NCBI RefSeq assembly: GCF_005877885.1
Contig: NZ_VCHY01000021.1
Span: 1 to 64,000, forward strand
Direction: 5' to 3'
Length of the DNA stretch: 64,000 nt
From: Labilibacter sediminis
GTDB taxonomy: Bacteria; Bacteroidota; Bacteroidia; Bacteroidales; Marinilabiliaceae
Made by a program: the position numbers and the translations under genes. The notes under the pieces are model-generated. The model had not been told where the DNA came from, did no database searches, and was given only the letters and a program-made list of their open reading frames with translations. Of the stretch, positions 8,571 through 19,029 are shown piece by piece; the first letter of the stretch is position 1; each line of letters begins with the position of its first letter.

Positions 8571-11500
8571 ATGCAAGAAAAAGAAATAAATTCAAAACAA
8601 AGCTTTAAGGAGAAAGCACTAAGAGAATTTAGGCTCACTACCTTAGCTTTAAGAAATAAAACCACCATCTTATTATTAACCTTCTCGTTAATAGTATTTG
8701 GTTTAGTATCATACAATACTCTTCCTAAGGAATTATTCCCAGAAGTGAAGTTACCATGGATTATGATAATGACTCCATATCCAGGTAACTCTCCGTTGGA
8801 TATTGAAAACCTGGTGACCAGACCTATAGAAAAGGAACTGGAAAGTATCAATGGAATTAAAGACATTAAGTCTACTTCTTCGCAGGGCTTATCGTATATT
8901 CTTATTGTTTTTAATACCGATGTAGAAACAAAAGTGGCCCTGCAGGATTGCAAGGATGCGGTTGATGATGCCATGAGCGAATTACCAGGTGATTTACCCG
9001 CAGATCCGGTTGTTGAAGATATAGACGCTTCAGAATTCCCTATTGTAAATATCAACCTTTCGGGAGATTACAGTATTGATGAGCTAAAAAAGTATGGAGA
9101 AATTCTGGAAGACAGAATAGAGAGTCTGTCTGAGATTTCGAAAGTAGATATACAAGGTATCAACGAAAAGGAGATAAAAGTTAATGTAGATCCTTTAAAA
9201 ATGGCTGCATATAAACTTAGCTTTAACGATATTGCAGATGCCATTAAATACGAAAACATGAGCATCTCCAGTGGAGAAATTAAACTCGGTAATACCCGAA
9301 GAGCCATACGCGCCCTGGGTGAATTTATCGATGTTAAGGAAATGGAAGATATCATTGTTAAAAGTGAGGATAGGAAGATCGTGTATCTTAAAGATGTTGC
9401 CGAAATAATTGATGGATATGAAGAACCTTCGAGTATTACAAGGTTAGGGCAAGAACCGGTTATTTCGCTTCAGGTTGTAAAAAAAGGTGGAGAAAACCTG
9501 TTAAATGCAACGCGACAAATTGAGGAGATCCTTAAAGAAGCCAATAACAATCATGTATTTCCTGAGTCTCTAAAAATTACCATAACAAATGACCAGTCTG
9601 ACCAGGTTAAAGCGCAATTAAACAGCCTCGAAAACAGTATGATCATCAGCGTACTCTTTGTAGTACTTGTATTGTTCTTCTTTTTAGGAACACGCAATGC
9701 ATTGTTTGTAGGTTTGGCTATTCCGCTATCTATGTTTATGTCGTTTATTATTTTACAGGCAATAGGCTACACTATCAATATGATGGTACTTTTTGGCTTA
9801 ATTTTGGCCCTTGGGATGTTAGTGGATAATGCCATAGTAGTGGTTGAAAATATTTATCGTTTTGTAGATAAAGGATACAAACCAATAGTGGCAGCAAAAA
9901 TGGCAGTAGGCGAAATTGCCATTGCAATTATTGCTTCAACAGCCACTACACTTGCAGCTTTCTTCCCGCTGGTATTTTGGGATTCTATCATGGGTGAGTT
10001 TATGAAGTACCTGCCAATTACGTTGATAATTGTACTTTCATCATCCCTATTTGTAGCATTGGTTATTATTCCAGTATTCTCATCTATCTTTATAAAACAT
10101 ACCGAAGAAGAGAAACTGCCCGAACGTAAAATAGTATATCGTATTATTGGTATTTTATTGGTTTTAGGAACATTGAGTTACGCCTCCGGTGTCAATATTT
10201 TAGGCAGCTTACTATTTATTGCTGCATTTGTTTCCTTAATGAACTTTTTGTTTTTTGCTAAAATTGGTATTTGGTTCAAAACAACATTCCTTAATTACCT
10301 TGAAAAGGTATACGTAAAATTCTTAACCTCGGTACTTGAAGGTAAAAGACCAAGAAACATGTTATTGGGAACTATTTTGCTCATGTTCCTAACCATGTCT
10401 TTTTACAATTTAAGAGCGCCCAACACCATATTTTTCCCTAGCGGAGACCCTAACTTCATTAATGTTTTTGTAGAGTTACCGGCAGGTACACATATTACCA
10501 CCACCGATAACTTTGCTAAAAAACTAGAAAACGATGTCATAGAATTGCTCCATCCTTATAAAAAGATAGTAAAATCAGTACTCACTAATGTTGGGGATGG
10601 TGCAAGACTGGAAAACGATCTGGATTTTTCTACACGTGACAACAAGTGTTTGGTAACGGTATCCTTTGTTGATTATGAGGATAGGGAAGGTTTTAACACA
10701 TCTGATATTCTTAAGATGTTTAATAATAAACTCACCTATAACTATCCCGGTGCAATTTTTACCATTGACAGAAACCAGGATGGACCTCCAACAGGTAAAC
10801 CTATAAACCTGGAGATTTCGGGATACGACTTTGACCAATTGATCTATCTATCTGATACCATTATACAAGTGATTGAGCAATCCGACATAGAAGGCATTGA
10901 AGGACTAAAAATGGATTTAAATGTAAACAAACCAGAAATGATCGTCACCATTGATCGTGAAAAAGTACGACGCTTTGGTATGTCTACAGCACAGGTTTCA
11001 GATGCCTTAAGAACTGCCCTTTTCGGGAAAGAGGTTTCTGATTTTAAGATCGGAGAAGACAAGTTCCCTATTCAGCTCAGGTTTATGGAAGAGTATCGCA
11101 ATAGCGTATCTGCCCTAATGAACCAGAAAATTGTTTTTAGAAATAACATGGGGCATCTAAGAGAGATTCCTGTTGCATCGGTAGCTTCGTTTAAATATGC
11201 AAGTACCTATGATGCGGTTAAACGAATTGACCTGGATCGTGTTGTTACCGTTTATTCGAACGTATTAGAAGGTTACAACGCCAATAATGTGAACGCGCAA
11301 ATTAAAGAATTGCTCAAGGATTTTGATATGCCTACCGGTTACGAGTATAATTTTACCGGTGAACAGGAAGAGCAGGCTGAGTCCATGGAGTTTTTAGTGG
11401 TAGCCCTTGGAATGGCTGTCGTTCTAATTCTAATTATCCTGGTATCTCAATTTAACTCCATAGTAAAGCCGTTTATTATTATAGCAAGTGTGGTATTTAG

Positions 11501-12005
11501 TACCATTGGTGTTTTTGGAGGATTGGCTACATTTAAAATGGATTTTGTGGTGATTATGACGGGTATTGGTATTGTTTCGCTGGCCGGTGTGGTGGTAAAC
11601 AATGCTATTGTACTGATTGACTATATTGAATTACTTAAAAGCCAAAAACGTATTGAACTTGGGCTGGAGGAAAATCAATTTTTACCGGTTAAAGATGCCA
11701 CACAGTGTATTGTAAATGCCGGTAAAACCAGGTTACGCCCAGTACTATTAACGGCCATTACAACTATTCTCGGATTATTTCCAATGGCTGTTGGTATTGA
11801 CATAAACTTTATTGGCTTATTAAATAGTTTTAATCCTGAAATAAGTTTTGGTGGAGATATGGCTTCAATGTGGTCTCCTATGTCGTGGACCGTTATATTT
11901 GGTTTAACCTTTGCCACATTCTTAACGCTTATTATTGTACCTGTAATGTACAGGATAGCCATTTTAACCAAGAAAAGAATGATACGCCTTACCGACAAAG
12001 CATAA
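8571..12005 (+). CDS. RND-family inner-membrane efflux transporter
   Basis: Proton-driven pump of 1144 residues, slightly longer than AcrB (about 1050). The N-terminal helix NKTTILLLTFSLIVFGLVSY and porter-domain start LPKELFPEVKLPWIMIMTPYPG are typical. Two blocks of membrane helices follow each porter half: around ENSMIISVLFVVLVLFFFLG and MEFLVVALGMAVVLILIILV. The helix 4 segment FGLILALGMLVDNAIVVVENIYR carries the paired Asp-containing proton relay motif (usually GxxVDDAIVVxE; here D then N, so the second acid is replaced by Asn). An insertion between helices 6 and 7 (EEEKLPERKIVYRIIGILLV) includes two extra hydrophobic segments, explaining the length. Substrate is unknown; hydrophobic compounds or antibiotics are likely. 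Confidence 0.94.
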   Translation: MQEKEINSKQSFKEKALREFRLTTLALRNKTTILLLTFSLIVFGLVSYNTLPKELFPEVKLPWIMIMTPYPGNSPLDIENLVTRPIEKELESINGIKDIKSTSSQGLSYILIVFNTDVETKVALQDCKDAVDDAMSELPGDLPADPVVEDIDASEFPIVNINLSGDYSIDELKKYGEILEDRIESLSEISKVDIQGINEKEIKVNVDPLKMAAYKLSFNDIADAIKYENMSISSGEIKLGNTRRAIRALGEFIDVKEMEDIIVKSEDRKIVYLKDVAEIIDGYEEPSSITRLGQEPVISLQVVKKGGENLLNATRQIEEILKEANNNHVFPESLKITITNDQSDQVKAQLNSLENSMIISVLFVVLVLFFFLGTRNALFVGLAIPLSMFMSFIILQAIGYTINMMVLFGLILALGMLVDNAIVVVENIYRFVDKGYKPIVAAKMAVGEIAIAIIASTATTLAAFFPLVFWDSIMGEFMKYLPITLIIVLSSSLFVALVIIPVFSSIFIKHTEEEKLPERKIVYRIIGILLVLGTLSYASGVNILGSLLFIAAFVSLMNFLFFAKIGIWFKTTFLNYLEKVYVKFLTSVLEGKRPRNMLLGTILLMFLTMSFYNLRAPNTIFFPSGDPNFINVFVELPAGTHITTTDNFAKKLENDVIELLHPYKKIVKSVLTNVGDGARLENDLDFSTRDNKCLVTVSFVDYEDREGFNTSDILKMFNNKLTYNYPGAIFTIDRNQDGPPTGKPINLEISGYDFDQLIYLSDTIIQVIEQSDIEGIEGLKMDLNVNKPEMIVTIDREKVRRFGMSTAQVSDALRTALFGKEVSDFKIGEDKFPIQLRFMEEYRNSVSALMNQKIVFRNNMGHLREIPVASVASFKYASTYDAVKRIDLDRVVTVYSNVLEGYNANNVNAQIKELLKDFDMPTGYEYNFTGEQEEQAESMEFLVVALGMAVVLILIILVSQFNSIVKPFIIIASVVFSTIGVFGGLATFKMDFVVIMTGIGIVSLAGVVVNNAIVLIDYIELLKSQKRIELGLEENQFLPVKDATQCIVNAGKTRLRPVLLTAITTILGLFPMAVGIDINFIGLLNSFNPEISFGGDMASMWSPMSWTVIFGLTFATFLTLIIVPVMYRIAILTKKRMIRLTDKA

Positions 12006-12026
12006 ATTTAATTTGAAATAGATATT

Positions 12027-12062
12027 AAACGCCTTGAAAAATATATTTCAGGGCGTTTTTTG
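12027..12062 (+). terminator. intrinsic terminator of the efflux operon
   Basis: AAACGCC-TTGAAA pairs with TTTCAG-GGCGTTT around a short AT loop and is followed by a run of T, 22 bases after the pump stop codon. Confidence 0.85.
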
Positions 12063-12104
12063 TTTAGCTCCAATACGCTCATTTACAAACCCGTACCTCA
12101 TCTT

Positions 12105-12190
12105 CAAAAAACACACGTGTTTTCAGTAAAAATCACCTGTGTTTTTTAAAAAATGACGCGTGATTTTGAAAGAACACTACTGTTCCTTTT
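12105..12190. repeat. tandem array of ~21-bp palindromic units
   Basis: Four consecutive units of about 21 bp, each an A-run, a short palindromic centre and a T-run: AAAACACACGTGTTTT, AAAAATCACCTGTGTTTTTT, AAAAAATGACGCGTGATTTT and GAAAGAACACTACTGTTCC. Each centre differs but keeps its own dyad symmetry. It lies between the efflux terminator and the leuB terminator and codes for nothing visible. Confidence 0.6.
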
Positions 12191-12259
12191 AAAACCTATC
12201 AAGATTAATATTGTTTTCAGCTTTTCCCAATGTGCAGAATTTTGAAGCAAATTCTGAAT

Positions 12260-12292
12260 AAAAAAAGAGGTTAGCCTTAATGACTAACCTCT
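12260..12292 (-). terminator. intrinsic terminator after leuB
   Basis: Perfect 9-bp stem AGAGGTTAG / CTAACCTCT; on the minus strand it is followed by TTTTTTATTC. It ends the ilv-leu operon, 33 bases past leuB. Confidence 0.9.
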
Positions 12293-12325
12293 CCGTTTAT
12301 ATTTTGGTATTTCCTAAAAGGAAAA

Positions 12326-13384
12326 TTATCCTGCAATATATTTTGCTAACCAATCTCCAACTTCTGAAGTTTTGTAAGCTTTTTCTTTATTGATATCCTC
12401 AGTAACTACACCTTCTTCAAGTGATTTGTTAACAGCCTCACGAACTAATGCAGCCTCTTCTAACAAATCAAGCGACTCTAATAACATAGCAGCAGAAAGA
12501 ACAGTAGCCACCGGGTTAGCAATATCTTTACCTGCAGCTTGTGGATAAGAACCGTGAATTGGCTCAAATACAGAAGTGTGAACACCAACAGAAGCAGAAG
12601 GCAATAAACCTAAAGAACCTGTAATTACAGAAGCCTCATCACTAATGATATCACCAAACATATTTTCAGTAACGATTACGTCAAATTTCTTTGGCCATTG
12701 AATCAACTGCATAGCTGCATTATCAACAAACATGTAGTCTACCTCAATATCTTTGTGGTCAGCTTCCATGCTTTGTGCTACCTGTCTCCAAAGACGAGAA
12801 GTAGCCAATACGTTAGCTTTATCAACAACAGTTAAACGCTTATCACGCTTATCAGCATAAGAAAAGGCTAATTTTAAGATACGCTCAATCTCTTCAGTTG
12901 TATAAGTACAAGTATCAAAAGCCTTGGTTAAGTCTTCTGAACGACCTTTTTCACCAAAGTAAATACCACCTGTTAACTCACGCACCACAACTAAGTCAGA
13001 ACCTTCAACGATATCTAAACGAAGTGGACTTTTATCAAGTAGTGATGGGAATGTAGCTACCGGGCGAATATTAGCATATAAACCAAGTTTTTTACGCATC
13101 GCTAAAAGTCCTTGCTCCGGACGTACCTTAGCCGAAGGATCATTATCGAATTTAGGATCTCCAATAGCACCAAACAATACAGCATCAGAGTTCATACAAA
13201 CTTCGTGCGTAGCTTCCGGATAAGGATCACCAACTTCATCAATTGCGCATGCACCTACAATAGCAGGAGTGTAAACAATTTCATGATTATACTTTGTTGC
13301 AACAGCATCAAGCACTTTTTGGGCTTGTGCTACAATCTCGGGACCAATTCCGTCCCCGGCCAATACACCAATATTCAATTTCAT
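12326..13384 (-). CDS. leuB: 3-isopropylmalate dehydrogenase
   Basis: Oxidatively decarboxylates 3-isopropylmalate to 2-oxoisocaproate, the third leucine step; with citramalate-derived methylmalate it also gives 2-oxobutyrate. The 352 residues show [12 protein letters not shown] at the N-terminus, the substrate Arg region [22 protein letters not shown], the catalytic Lys of VDKANVL, metal-site Asp in [10 protein letters not shown] and the NAD-specific [15 protein letters not shown]. It is last in the cluster, after a 108-bp gap carrying a palindromic repeat, and is followed by a strong terminator. Confidence 0.97.
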   Translation of the reverse strand: MKLNIGVLAGDGIGPEIVAQAQKVLDAVATKYNHEIVYTPAIVGACAIDEVGDPYPEATHEVCMNSDAVLFGAIGDPKFDNDPSAKVRPEQGLLAMRKKLGLYANIRPVATFPSLLDKSPLRLDIVEGSDLVVVRELTGGIYFGEKGRSEDLTKAFDTCTYTTEEIERILKLAFSYADKRDKRLTVVDKANVLATSRLWRQVAQSMEADHKDIEVDYMFVDNAAMQLIQWPKKFDVIVTENMFGDIISDEASVITGSLGLLPSASVGVHTSVFEPIHGSYPQAAGKDIANPVATVLSAAMLLESLDLLEEAALVREAVNKSLEEGVVTEDINKEKAYKTSEVGDWLAKYIAG

Positions 13385-13396
13385 ATTTCAATAATT

Positions 13397-13490
13397 AGTA
13401 TAAAGTATAAAGTAGTAAGACAAAAGACTAAATTAACTTCATATGAATACTGCCTCTTTTGTCTTTATACTGAATACTTTTGTCTTATTT
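13397..13490. repeat. palindromic AGACAAAAGA intergenic element
   Basis: AGTATAAAG..TAAGACAAAAGA is mirrored by TCTTTTGTCTTTATACT at 13455-13471 and again partly by ACTTTTGTCTTA. The element fills the gap between leuB and the upstream gene. Related copies occur at 99-127 and 17394-17450. Confidence 0.6.
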
Positions 13491-13492
13491 GT

Positions 13493-15049
13493 TTACTTTT
13501 CAAATTTATCTTTCCAATCAGCCTGACGTGTTAAAGTGCCTTCTTCAATAACATTAAGCACTTTTATCGTAGCTTCAATAGCTGCTTGTGTTTGGTCGGC
13601 AGCCAGGCCTCTTGATTTCATTTCAACTCCTTTATAGTCCCAGGTAATCACTGTTTCTACCAGGGCATCTGTTTTTCCACCCGGAGGAATAGCCACCCAG
13701 TAATCAACCAGTACAGGGTGTACTTTATCGAGTTTTGTATATATTCTCCATAGCGCTTTCATGAAAGCATCGTACTGACCATCGCCAATCGCTGTTTCAT
13801 CATATCTTTTACCATTAACCTCTATGCTAACAGAAGCTAATGGTCTGAGATCGTGCGCCAAAGATAAGTTATAATTTCTAATTTTAATAGCATCCTTAAC
13901 CGATGTGCTCTTTAAAACATCAGCAATAATAAAAGGAAGATCCTCAATGGTTACCACTTCTTTTTTATCGCCAAGCTCAATCACTTTCTGGGTTACCTTT
14001 TTCATATCTTCAGGTCCCAGCTCAATACCTAATTCCTCGAGGTTTTTCTTGATATTCGCCTTACCTGAAGTTTTACCTAACGCATAACGACGATTACGCC
14101 CAAAACGTTCCGGCATCAGGTTATTAAAGTACAAGTTGTCTTTACTATCACCATCAGCATGCACCCCGCTACACTGGGTAAAAACATTATATCCGGTTAT
14201 CGGCTGATTTTCTGCAATACGTAAGCCCGAAAACTGTTCTACTACCTTGCTAACTCTTGTAATATTTGATTCATCTATACTATTTTCAAGTTTAAGATGA
14301 TCATTTAAGATTCCAATAACACTGGCAAGTGGTGCATTTCCGGCTCTTTCGCCAAGACCATTGACCGTAGTATGAATTCCTTTGATACCTGTTTTTAATG
14401 CTGAAAACACATTGGCCACAGCCATATCATAATCATTATGCGCATGAAAATCAAAATGTGTATCCGGAAACTTTTTGATAATATCGGAGCAAAAATCGAA
14501 GGTCTGATCAGGATTCAATACCCCTAAAGTATCGGGAAGCATAATCCTTTTCACATTCATTTTTTTAAGCGCATCAATCACAAAATAAACGTAATCAGGA
14601 GATGTAAGCATACCGTTACTCCAATCTTCAAGATATACATTTACTGTGATACCCATCTGATCAGCAATGTCAACCACCTTGGATACATCGGCCATATGCT
14701 CTTCTGGCGATTTTCGCAACTGGCCCGTAACATGCTTCAACGAACCTTTGGTTAATAAGTTAATCACCTTAGCACCGGCATCCTGAATCCATTTCAAAGA
14801 GATATCTCCATCTACAAAGCCAAGTACTTCAATCTTATCCAGACAATTATGCTTATTGGCCCACTCCGTAATTCGTTGAACCGCAGCAAATTCCCCCTCC
14901 GACACACGTGCAGAAGCTACTTCAATTCGATCAACTTTTACCTCTTCTAATAACAACCTGGCCATGGCCAGTTTTTCGCTTTCGTTGAATGACACTCCTG
15001 TGGTTTGCTCACCATCGCGGAGCGTAGTATCCATTACTTCAATTTTCAT
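13493..15049 (-). CDS. cimA: second LeuA-like enzyme (probable citramalate synthase)
   Basis: Member of the alpha-isopropylmalate/homocitrate synthase family, 518 residues: TIM barrel with [15 protein letters not shown], metal-binding HAHNDYD and [12 protein letters not shown], a linker, then a C-terminal LeuA-type regulatory domain (GDGQYDAFMKALWRIY). It differs clearly from the leuA of the same operon, so the two are not recent duplicates. In the operon context the likeliest role is (R)-citramalate synthesis from pyruvate and acetyl-CoA, with leuC, leuD and leuB completing a threonine-independent route to 2-oxobutyrate for isoleucine. A second isopropylmalate synthase is the alternative; sequence alone does not settle it. 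It may have its own promoter, because a 293-bp gap with a strong hairpin precedes it. Confidence 0.7.
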   Translation of the reverse strand: MKIEVMDTTLRDGEQTTGVSFNESEKLAMARLLLEEVKVDRIEVASARVSEGEFAAVQRITEWANKHNCLDKIEVLGFVDGDISLKWIQDAGAKVINLLTKGSLKHVTGQLRKSPEEHMADVSKVVDIADQMGITVNVYLEDWSNGMLTSPDYVYFVIDALKKMNVKRIMLPDTLGVLNPDQTFDFCSDIIKKFPDTHFDFHAHNDYDMAVANVFSALKTGIKGIHTTVNGLGERAGNAPLASVIGILNDHLKLENSIDESNITRVSKVVEQFSGLRIAENQPITGYNVFTQCSGVHADGDSKDNLYFNNLMPERFGRNRRYALGKTSGKANIKKNLEELGIELGPEDMKKVTQKVIELGDKKEVVTIEDLPFIIADVLKSTSVKDAIKIRNYNLSLAHDLRPLASVSIEVNGKRYDETAIGDGQYDAFMKALWRIYTKLDKVHPVLVDYWVAIPPGGKTDALVETVITWDYKGVEMKSRGLAADQTQAAIEATIKVLNVIEEGTLTRQADWKDKFEK

Positions 15050-15128
15050 GCTTAATCCTTTTCATTTGTTGCATGGAACTCTTACCAAAATTTAATTATT
15101 CTCCTTAATTAAAGATGAATCTTTAAAT

Positions 15129-15224
15129 TTATACATGAAGTTTTTCCTGTTTACCATTAACAGCTAAAACTCCCACCATTATCCTATTCGCTTTTTGAGA
15201 AAGCCGGCAATGATAGTTTTGCAT
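15129..15224 (-). CDS. 31-codon ORF in the leader of the LeuA-like gene
   Basis: ATG at 15224 opens a frame starting MQNYHCRLSQKANRI and ending NGKQEKLHV, 79 bases before the LeuA-like gene. It is not rich in branched-chain residues, so it is not an obvious attenuator peptide. Its early codons overlap an arm (TTGCCGG) that could pair with CCGGCA about 60 bases upstream (15265-15275 region). It may be a small conserved protein, a control ORF or chance. Confidence 0.3.
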   Translation of the reverse strand: MQNYHCRLSQKANRIMVGVLAVNGKQEKLHV

Positions 15225-15301
15225 AAACTGATAATGAGAAACTTTGTTTCCTCAATCGATTATTTATGAATGCCGGAATCTTATGCGGAATGATATAAGA
15301 A

Positions 15302-15329
15302 CGGCATAAACCCCAAAAAGTTTATGCCG
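15302..15329 (-). terminator. hairpin between leuD and the LeuA-like gene
   Basis: Perfect 10-bp stem CGGCATAAAC / GTTTATGCCG with an 8-nt loop, just after leuD. On the minus strand it is followed by TTCTTATAT, a weak U-tract, so partial termination or transcript processing is likely. Confidence 0.6.
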
Positions 15330-15342
15330 CACTAATATATTA

Positions 15343-15927
15343 TTATGCTCTGTCCTGCTCGTAGGCTTCTATCTCGTCTTTAACGCTCATCAAGTAATCG
15401 ATGTCATCAAATCCGTTCAGTAAACAGTTTTTCTTATAGCTATTAATATCAAAAGATTCCGTTTTACCGTTAGCTTTATTTGTAATAGTTTGCTCTTCAA
15501 GGTTCACTACTACAGTATTATCAGCACCTGCAGCAAATAAATCAGCTAAAAAAGCTTCAGAAATAACAACAGGTAAAACACCATTATTTAAAGAGTTATT
15601 TCTAAATATATCTGCAAAGAAACTAGAAACAACCACTTTAAATCCATACCCATCAACAGCCCAGGCAGCATGCTCACGGCTAGATCCAGAACCAAAGTTT
15701 TTACCTGCTACTAATACAGATCCTGAGTAATCAGGGTTATTTAATACAAAGTCGGCTTTAGGAGACCCATCTTTATTGTATCTCCAATCAGCGAATAAAT
15801 TATCACCAAAACCTTCTTTTGTTGTTGCTTTTAAGAAACGAGCCGGGATAATTTGATCCGTATCTACATTCTCAATAGGAAGAGGTACGTATGTTGACTC
15901 TAATGTTATAAATTTATTTATAGGCAT
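15343..15927 (-). CDS. leuD: 3-isopropylmalate dehydratase small subunit
   Basis: Swivel-domain subunit that pairs with LeuC to isomerise 2- to 3-isopropylmalate (and probably citramalate to methylmalate). The 194 residues contain the family marks [13 protein letters not shown] near residue 22, [16 protein letters not shown] and [17 protein letters not shown]. It begins 18 nt after leuC ends, so translation is closely linked. Confidence 0.97.
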   Translation of the reverse strand: MPINKFITLESTYVPLPIENVDTDQIIPARFLKATTKEGFGDNLFADWRYNKDGSPKADFVLNNPDYSGSVLVAGKNFGSGSSREHAAWAVDGYGFKVVVSSFFADIFRNNSLNNGVLPVVISEAFLADLFAAGADNTVVVNLEEQTITNKANGKTESFDINSYKKNCLLNGFDDIDYLMSVKDEIEAYEQDRA

Positions 15928-15945
15928 TTTCTTGAAATTTAAAGG

Positions 15946-17343
15946 TTATAAAGTACGAGGATCAGTAATTACACCTGTTACAGCACAAGCAGCAGCAGTC
16001 AATGGACCGGCTAATAACGTTCTTGAACCAGGACCTTGACGACCTTCGAAGTTACGGTTACTAGTTGCTACAGAATACTTTCCAGCAGGTACTTTATCAT
16101 CATTCATGGCTAAACAAGCTGAACAACCAGGCTGACGTAATTCAAAACCTGCCTCCTCAAGAATATCTCTTAAGCCTTCCGCAATAACTTGATCTTCTAC
16201 CTGGTGCGATCCCGGAACAATCCAAGCTGTAACACCGTCTGCCTTTTTCTTACCTTTAACAGCATTTGCAAAAGCACGTATATCTTCAATACGACCGTTG
16301 GTACATGAACCTACAAAAATCCAATCTACTTTTTTACCTAGCATCTTTTCCCCAGGAGCATATCCCATATACTCAAGAGACTTTAAATAAGTCTTTTGAG
16401 AAGCTTCTTCAACAGTATCAAGTGTTGGAATATTTTGCGTGATACCAACACCCATTCCCGGGTTAGTACCATAAGTAATCATTGGCTCAATATCCGCTGC
16501 ATCAAAGTTGTAAATTTTGTCAAACTCAGCATCTTCATCAGTTACAAGAGCTTTCCATTTTTCAACAGTTTTATCCCAATCAGCACCTTTAGGGGCATAT
16601 TCGCGTCCTTTTACGTACTCAATTGTTTTTTCATCAGGCGCTATTAAACCACCACGTGCTCCCATCTCGATACTCATGTTACAAACAGTCATACGGCCTT
16701 CCATTGATAGGTTACGGATCGCAGAACCCGAGAACTCCACAAAATAACCAGTACCACCACCAGTAGTTAATTTTGAAATAACATATAACACAAGGTCTTT
16801 AGCAGAAACACCTTTCCCCAACTCACCATCGATATTAATTTTCATGGTTTTCGGACGAGGTTGCATGATACATTGTGTAGATAGTACCATTTCAACTTCA
16901 GAGGTACCAATACCAAATGCAATACTACCAAATGCTCCGTGTGTAGAAGTATGGCTATCTCCACATACTATTGTCATTCCCGGTTGAGTAATTCCGTTTT
17001 CCGGTCCAACAACGTGTACTACACCATTTTTAGGATGTCCTAATCCAAATAATGTTACATCGTTTTCCTCACAGTTTTTTGTAAGGGTATCAACCTGAAA
17101 CCTTGAAACCTCATCTGCTATAGGAAGATGCTGATTAATAGTAGGAATGTTGTGATCAGGAGTTGCAAATGTGTTTTGCGGTCTGAATACTTTAATTCCA
17201 CGTGCCTTTAAGCCGGCGAATGCCTGCGGACTAGTCACCTCGTGAACTAAGTGACGATCGATATACAATACTGAAGGTCCATCCTCGATAGTCTTCACCT
17301 CGTGTATATCCCAAATCTTGTCAAAAAGCGTTTTCCCTGCCAA
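15946..17343 (-). CDS. leuC: 3-isopropylmalate dehydratase large subunit
   Basis: Aconitase-family [4Fe-4S] subunit, 465 residues. The cluster cysteines are visible in [11 protein letters not shown] and in [11 protein letters not shown]. Other signatures are [29 protein letters not shown] and [14 protein letters not shown]. Works as a complex with LeuD, encoded immediately downstream. It follows leuA after 119 bases that hold a palindromic repeat. Confidence 0.97.
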   Translation of the reverse strand: MAGKTLFDKIWDIHEVKTIEDGPSVLYIDRHLVHEVTSPQAFAGLKARGIKVFRPQNTFATPDHNIPTINQHLPIADEVSRFQVDTLTKNCEENDVTLFGLGHPKNGVVHVVGPENGITQPGMTIVCGDSHTSTHGAFGSIAFGIGTSEVEMVLSTQCIMQPRPKTMKINIDGELGKGVSAKDLVLYVISKLTTGGGTGYFVEFSGSAIRNLSMEGRMTVCNMSIEMGARGGLIAPDEKTIEYVKGREYAPKGADWDKTVEKWKALVTDEDAEFDKIYNFDAADIEPMITYGTNPGMGVGITQNIPTLDTVEEASQKTYLKSLEYMGYAPGEKMLGKKVDWIFVGSCTNGRIEDIRAFANAVKGKKKADGVTAWIVPGSHQVEDQVIAEGLRDILEEAGFELRQPGCSACLAMNDDKVPAGKYSVATSNRNFEGRQGPGSRTLLAGPLTAAACAVTGVITDPRTL

Positions 17344-17393
17344 TTTTCTAAAATTTATAAGTTATTATATTTTTTTCGAGTATAACGTAATAA

Positions 17394-17450
17394 TATAAAA
17401 GACAAAAGATAAGTCTGTTTGTTCAACATCTTTATGCTTTTGTCTTTATA
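17394..17450. repeat. palindromic AGACAAAAGA intergenic element
   Basis: ATAAAAGACAAAAGA (17395-17409) and GCTTTTGTCTTTATA (17436-17450) are inverted around 26 bases in the leuA-leuC gap. Same family as at 13397-13490 and in the rrn leader. Confidence 0.6.
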
Positions 17451-17462
17451 CTTATTGCATAT

Positions 17463-18956
17463 TTAAACTAGTTTTGATAATGCATCAAGATACGCCCAAA
17501 CAGAGGCGGTTAAAATATCTACATTAGCTCCAAAACCATGAACAGTTCTTCCATTCTCAGATAACTGAACGTGTACCTTACCAATATCATCAGAGCCTCT
17601 GGTTACAGCTTGTACTAAATACTCCTCAAGCGTAACTTTGATAGGAACAATTTTTTGAATGGCTGAAAACGCTGCATCAACAGGACCATCACCAGTTGCT
17701 GTTTCTGTTAATATTTTACCATTGTAATTCAAGGTAACTGTTGCCGATGGAATACAAGATTTTCCGCACATTACCTGGAATTTATCCAATTTTAATACGC
17801 GTTCTTCCTTCTTCTCATGCCCTACCAATATTTCAAGATCTTCATCTGAAATATCTTTTTTAGAGTCAGCTAATACCAAGAAGTTCTTATAAACCTGGTC
17901 TAACTTTTCTGTAGTTAAATCATAACCTAACACTTGTAATCTGTGCTTTAATGCGGCACGTCCACTACGAGCTGTTAATACAATACTCGACTCTTTAACA
18001 CCTACATCAGCCGGATCAATAATCTCGTAAGTTTCTCTGTTCTTTAAAACACCATCCTGGTGAATACCGGAAGAGTGTGCAAAAGCATTTCTACCTACAA
18101 TAGCTTTGTTAGCCTGAACAGGCATACGCATTAAGGTAGATACCAACTTACTTGTTTTTATAATTTGTTTGGCATCAATATCTGTTTTAAAATCTAAGTC
18201 CTTATGGCACTTAATAGCCATAACCACTTCTTCTAAAGCAGTATTACCAGCTCTTTCTCCTAATCCGTTTAAGGTTACCTCAACCTGACGAGCACCGTTA
18301 ATTACTCCGGATAAAGTATTGGCAGTAGCCATACCTAAATCGTTGTGACAGTGGGTTGACAAAATGGCCTTATCCACATTAGGAACATTATTTACTAAAT
18401 AGGCAATTTTAGCTCCATACTCGGATGGCAAACAGTAACCTGTTGTATCCGGAATATTTACCACTGTAGCACCGGCACCAATCACAGCTTCTACAACACG
18501 AGCCAAATATTCGTTTTCACTTCTACCTGCATCTTCCGCGTAAAATTCAACATCATCCACAAACTGACGGGCATATTTTACGGCTGCAACAGCACGCTCA
18601 ATAATCTCATCCGGATTCGAATTTAACTTTTGGTAGATATGGTAAGGAGAAGTTCCGATACCTGTATGAATACGACCTCTCTTCGCAAACTTTAAAGCAT
18701 CAGCTGCTACCTCGATATCTTTTTTTACTGCACGTGTTAAAGCACAGATGGTAGGATTACTCACTGCTTTTGATATTTCGACCACTGAGTTGAAATCCCC
18801 AGGACTAGAAATGGGGAACCCGGCCTCAATTACATCAACACCTAGTTTTTCGAGTTGCTTAGCTACTTCTATTTTTTCAATAGTGTTCAACTGGCAACCC
18901 GGAACTTGTTCTCCGTCCCTCAACGTGGTGTCAAATACATAAACTTTGTTGTCCAT
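17463..18956 (-). CDS. leuA: 2-isopropylmalate synthase
   Basis: Condenses 2-oxoisovalerate with acetyl-CoA, the first committed step to leucine. The 497-residue protein has the catalytic barrel ([30 protein letters not shown] with metal-binding His, [12 protein letters not shown]), a subdomain with [13 protein letters not shown], and the C-terminal leucine-binding regulatory domain ([27 protein letters not shown]), so leucine feedback is expected. Length is close to the 520 of E. coli LeuA. It lies between ilvN and leuC. Confidence 0.95.
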   Translation of the reverse strand: MDNKVYVFDTTLRDGEQVPGCQLNTIEKIEVAKQLEKLGVDVIEAGFPISSPGDFNSVVEISKAVSNPTICALTRAVKKDIEVAADALKFAKRGRIHTGIGTSPYHIYQKLNSNPDEIIERAVAAVKYARQFVDDVEFYAEDAGRSENEYLARVVEAVIGAGATVVNIPDTTGYCLPSEYGAKIAYLVNNVPNVDKAILSTHCHNDLGMATANTLSGVINGARQVEVTLNGLGERAGNTALEEVVMAIKCHKDLDFKTDIDAKQIIKTSKLVSTLMRMPVQANKAIVGRNAFAHSSGIHQDGVLKNRETYEIIDPADVGVKESSIVLTARSGRAALKHRLQVLGYDLTTEKLDQVYKNFLVLADSKKDISDEDLEILVGHEKKEERVLKLDKFQVMCGKSCIPSATVTLNYNGKILTETATGDGPVDAAFSAIQKIVPIKVTLEEYLVQAVTRGSDDIGKVHVQLSENGRTVHGFGANVDILTASVWAYLDALSKLV

Positions 18957-19029
18957 AACTTAAATAACAATTTAAACCGGAAGAAGCCGGGAAGACCTCT
19001 TTCCTAATATGATTATTCTTTTTTTTTAC

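Noticed and set aside
12100-12190. CRISPR array
   Set aside because: Units are contiguous, palindromic and different, with no spacers of constant length and no cas genes.
13112-13534. Antisense ORF over leuB and the LeuA-like gene start
   Set aside because: It is a shadow of leuB on the other strand with Cys/Ile/Phe-rich random-like composition.
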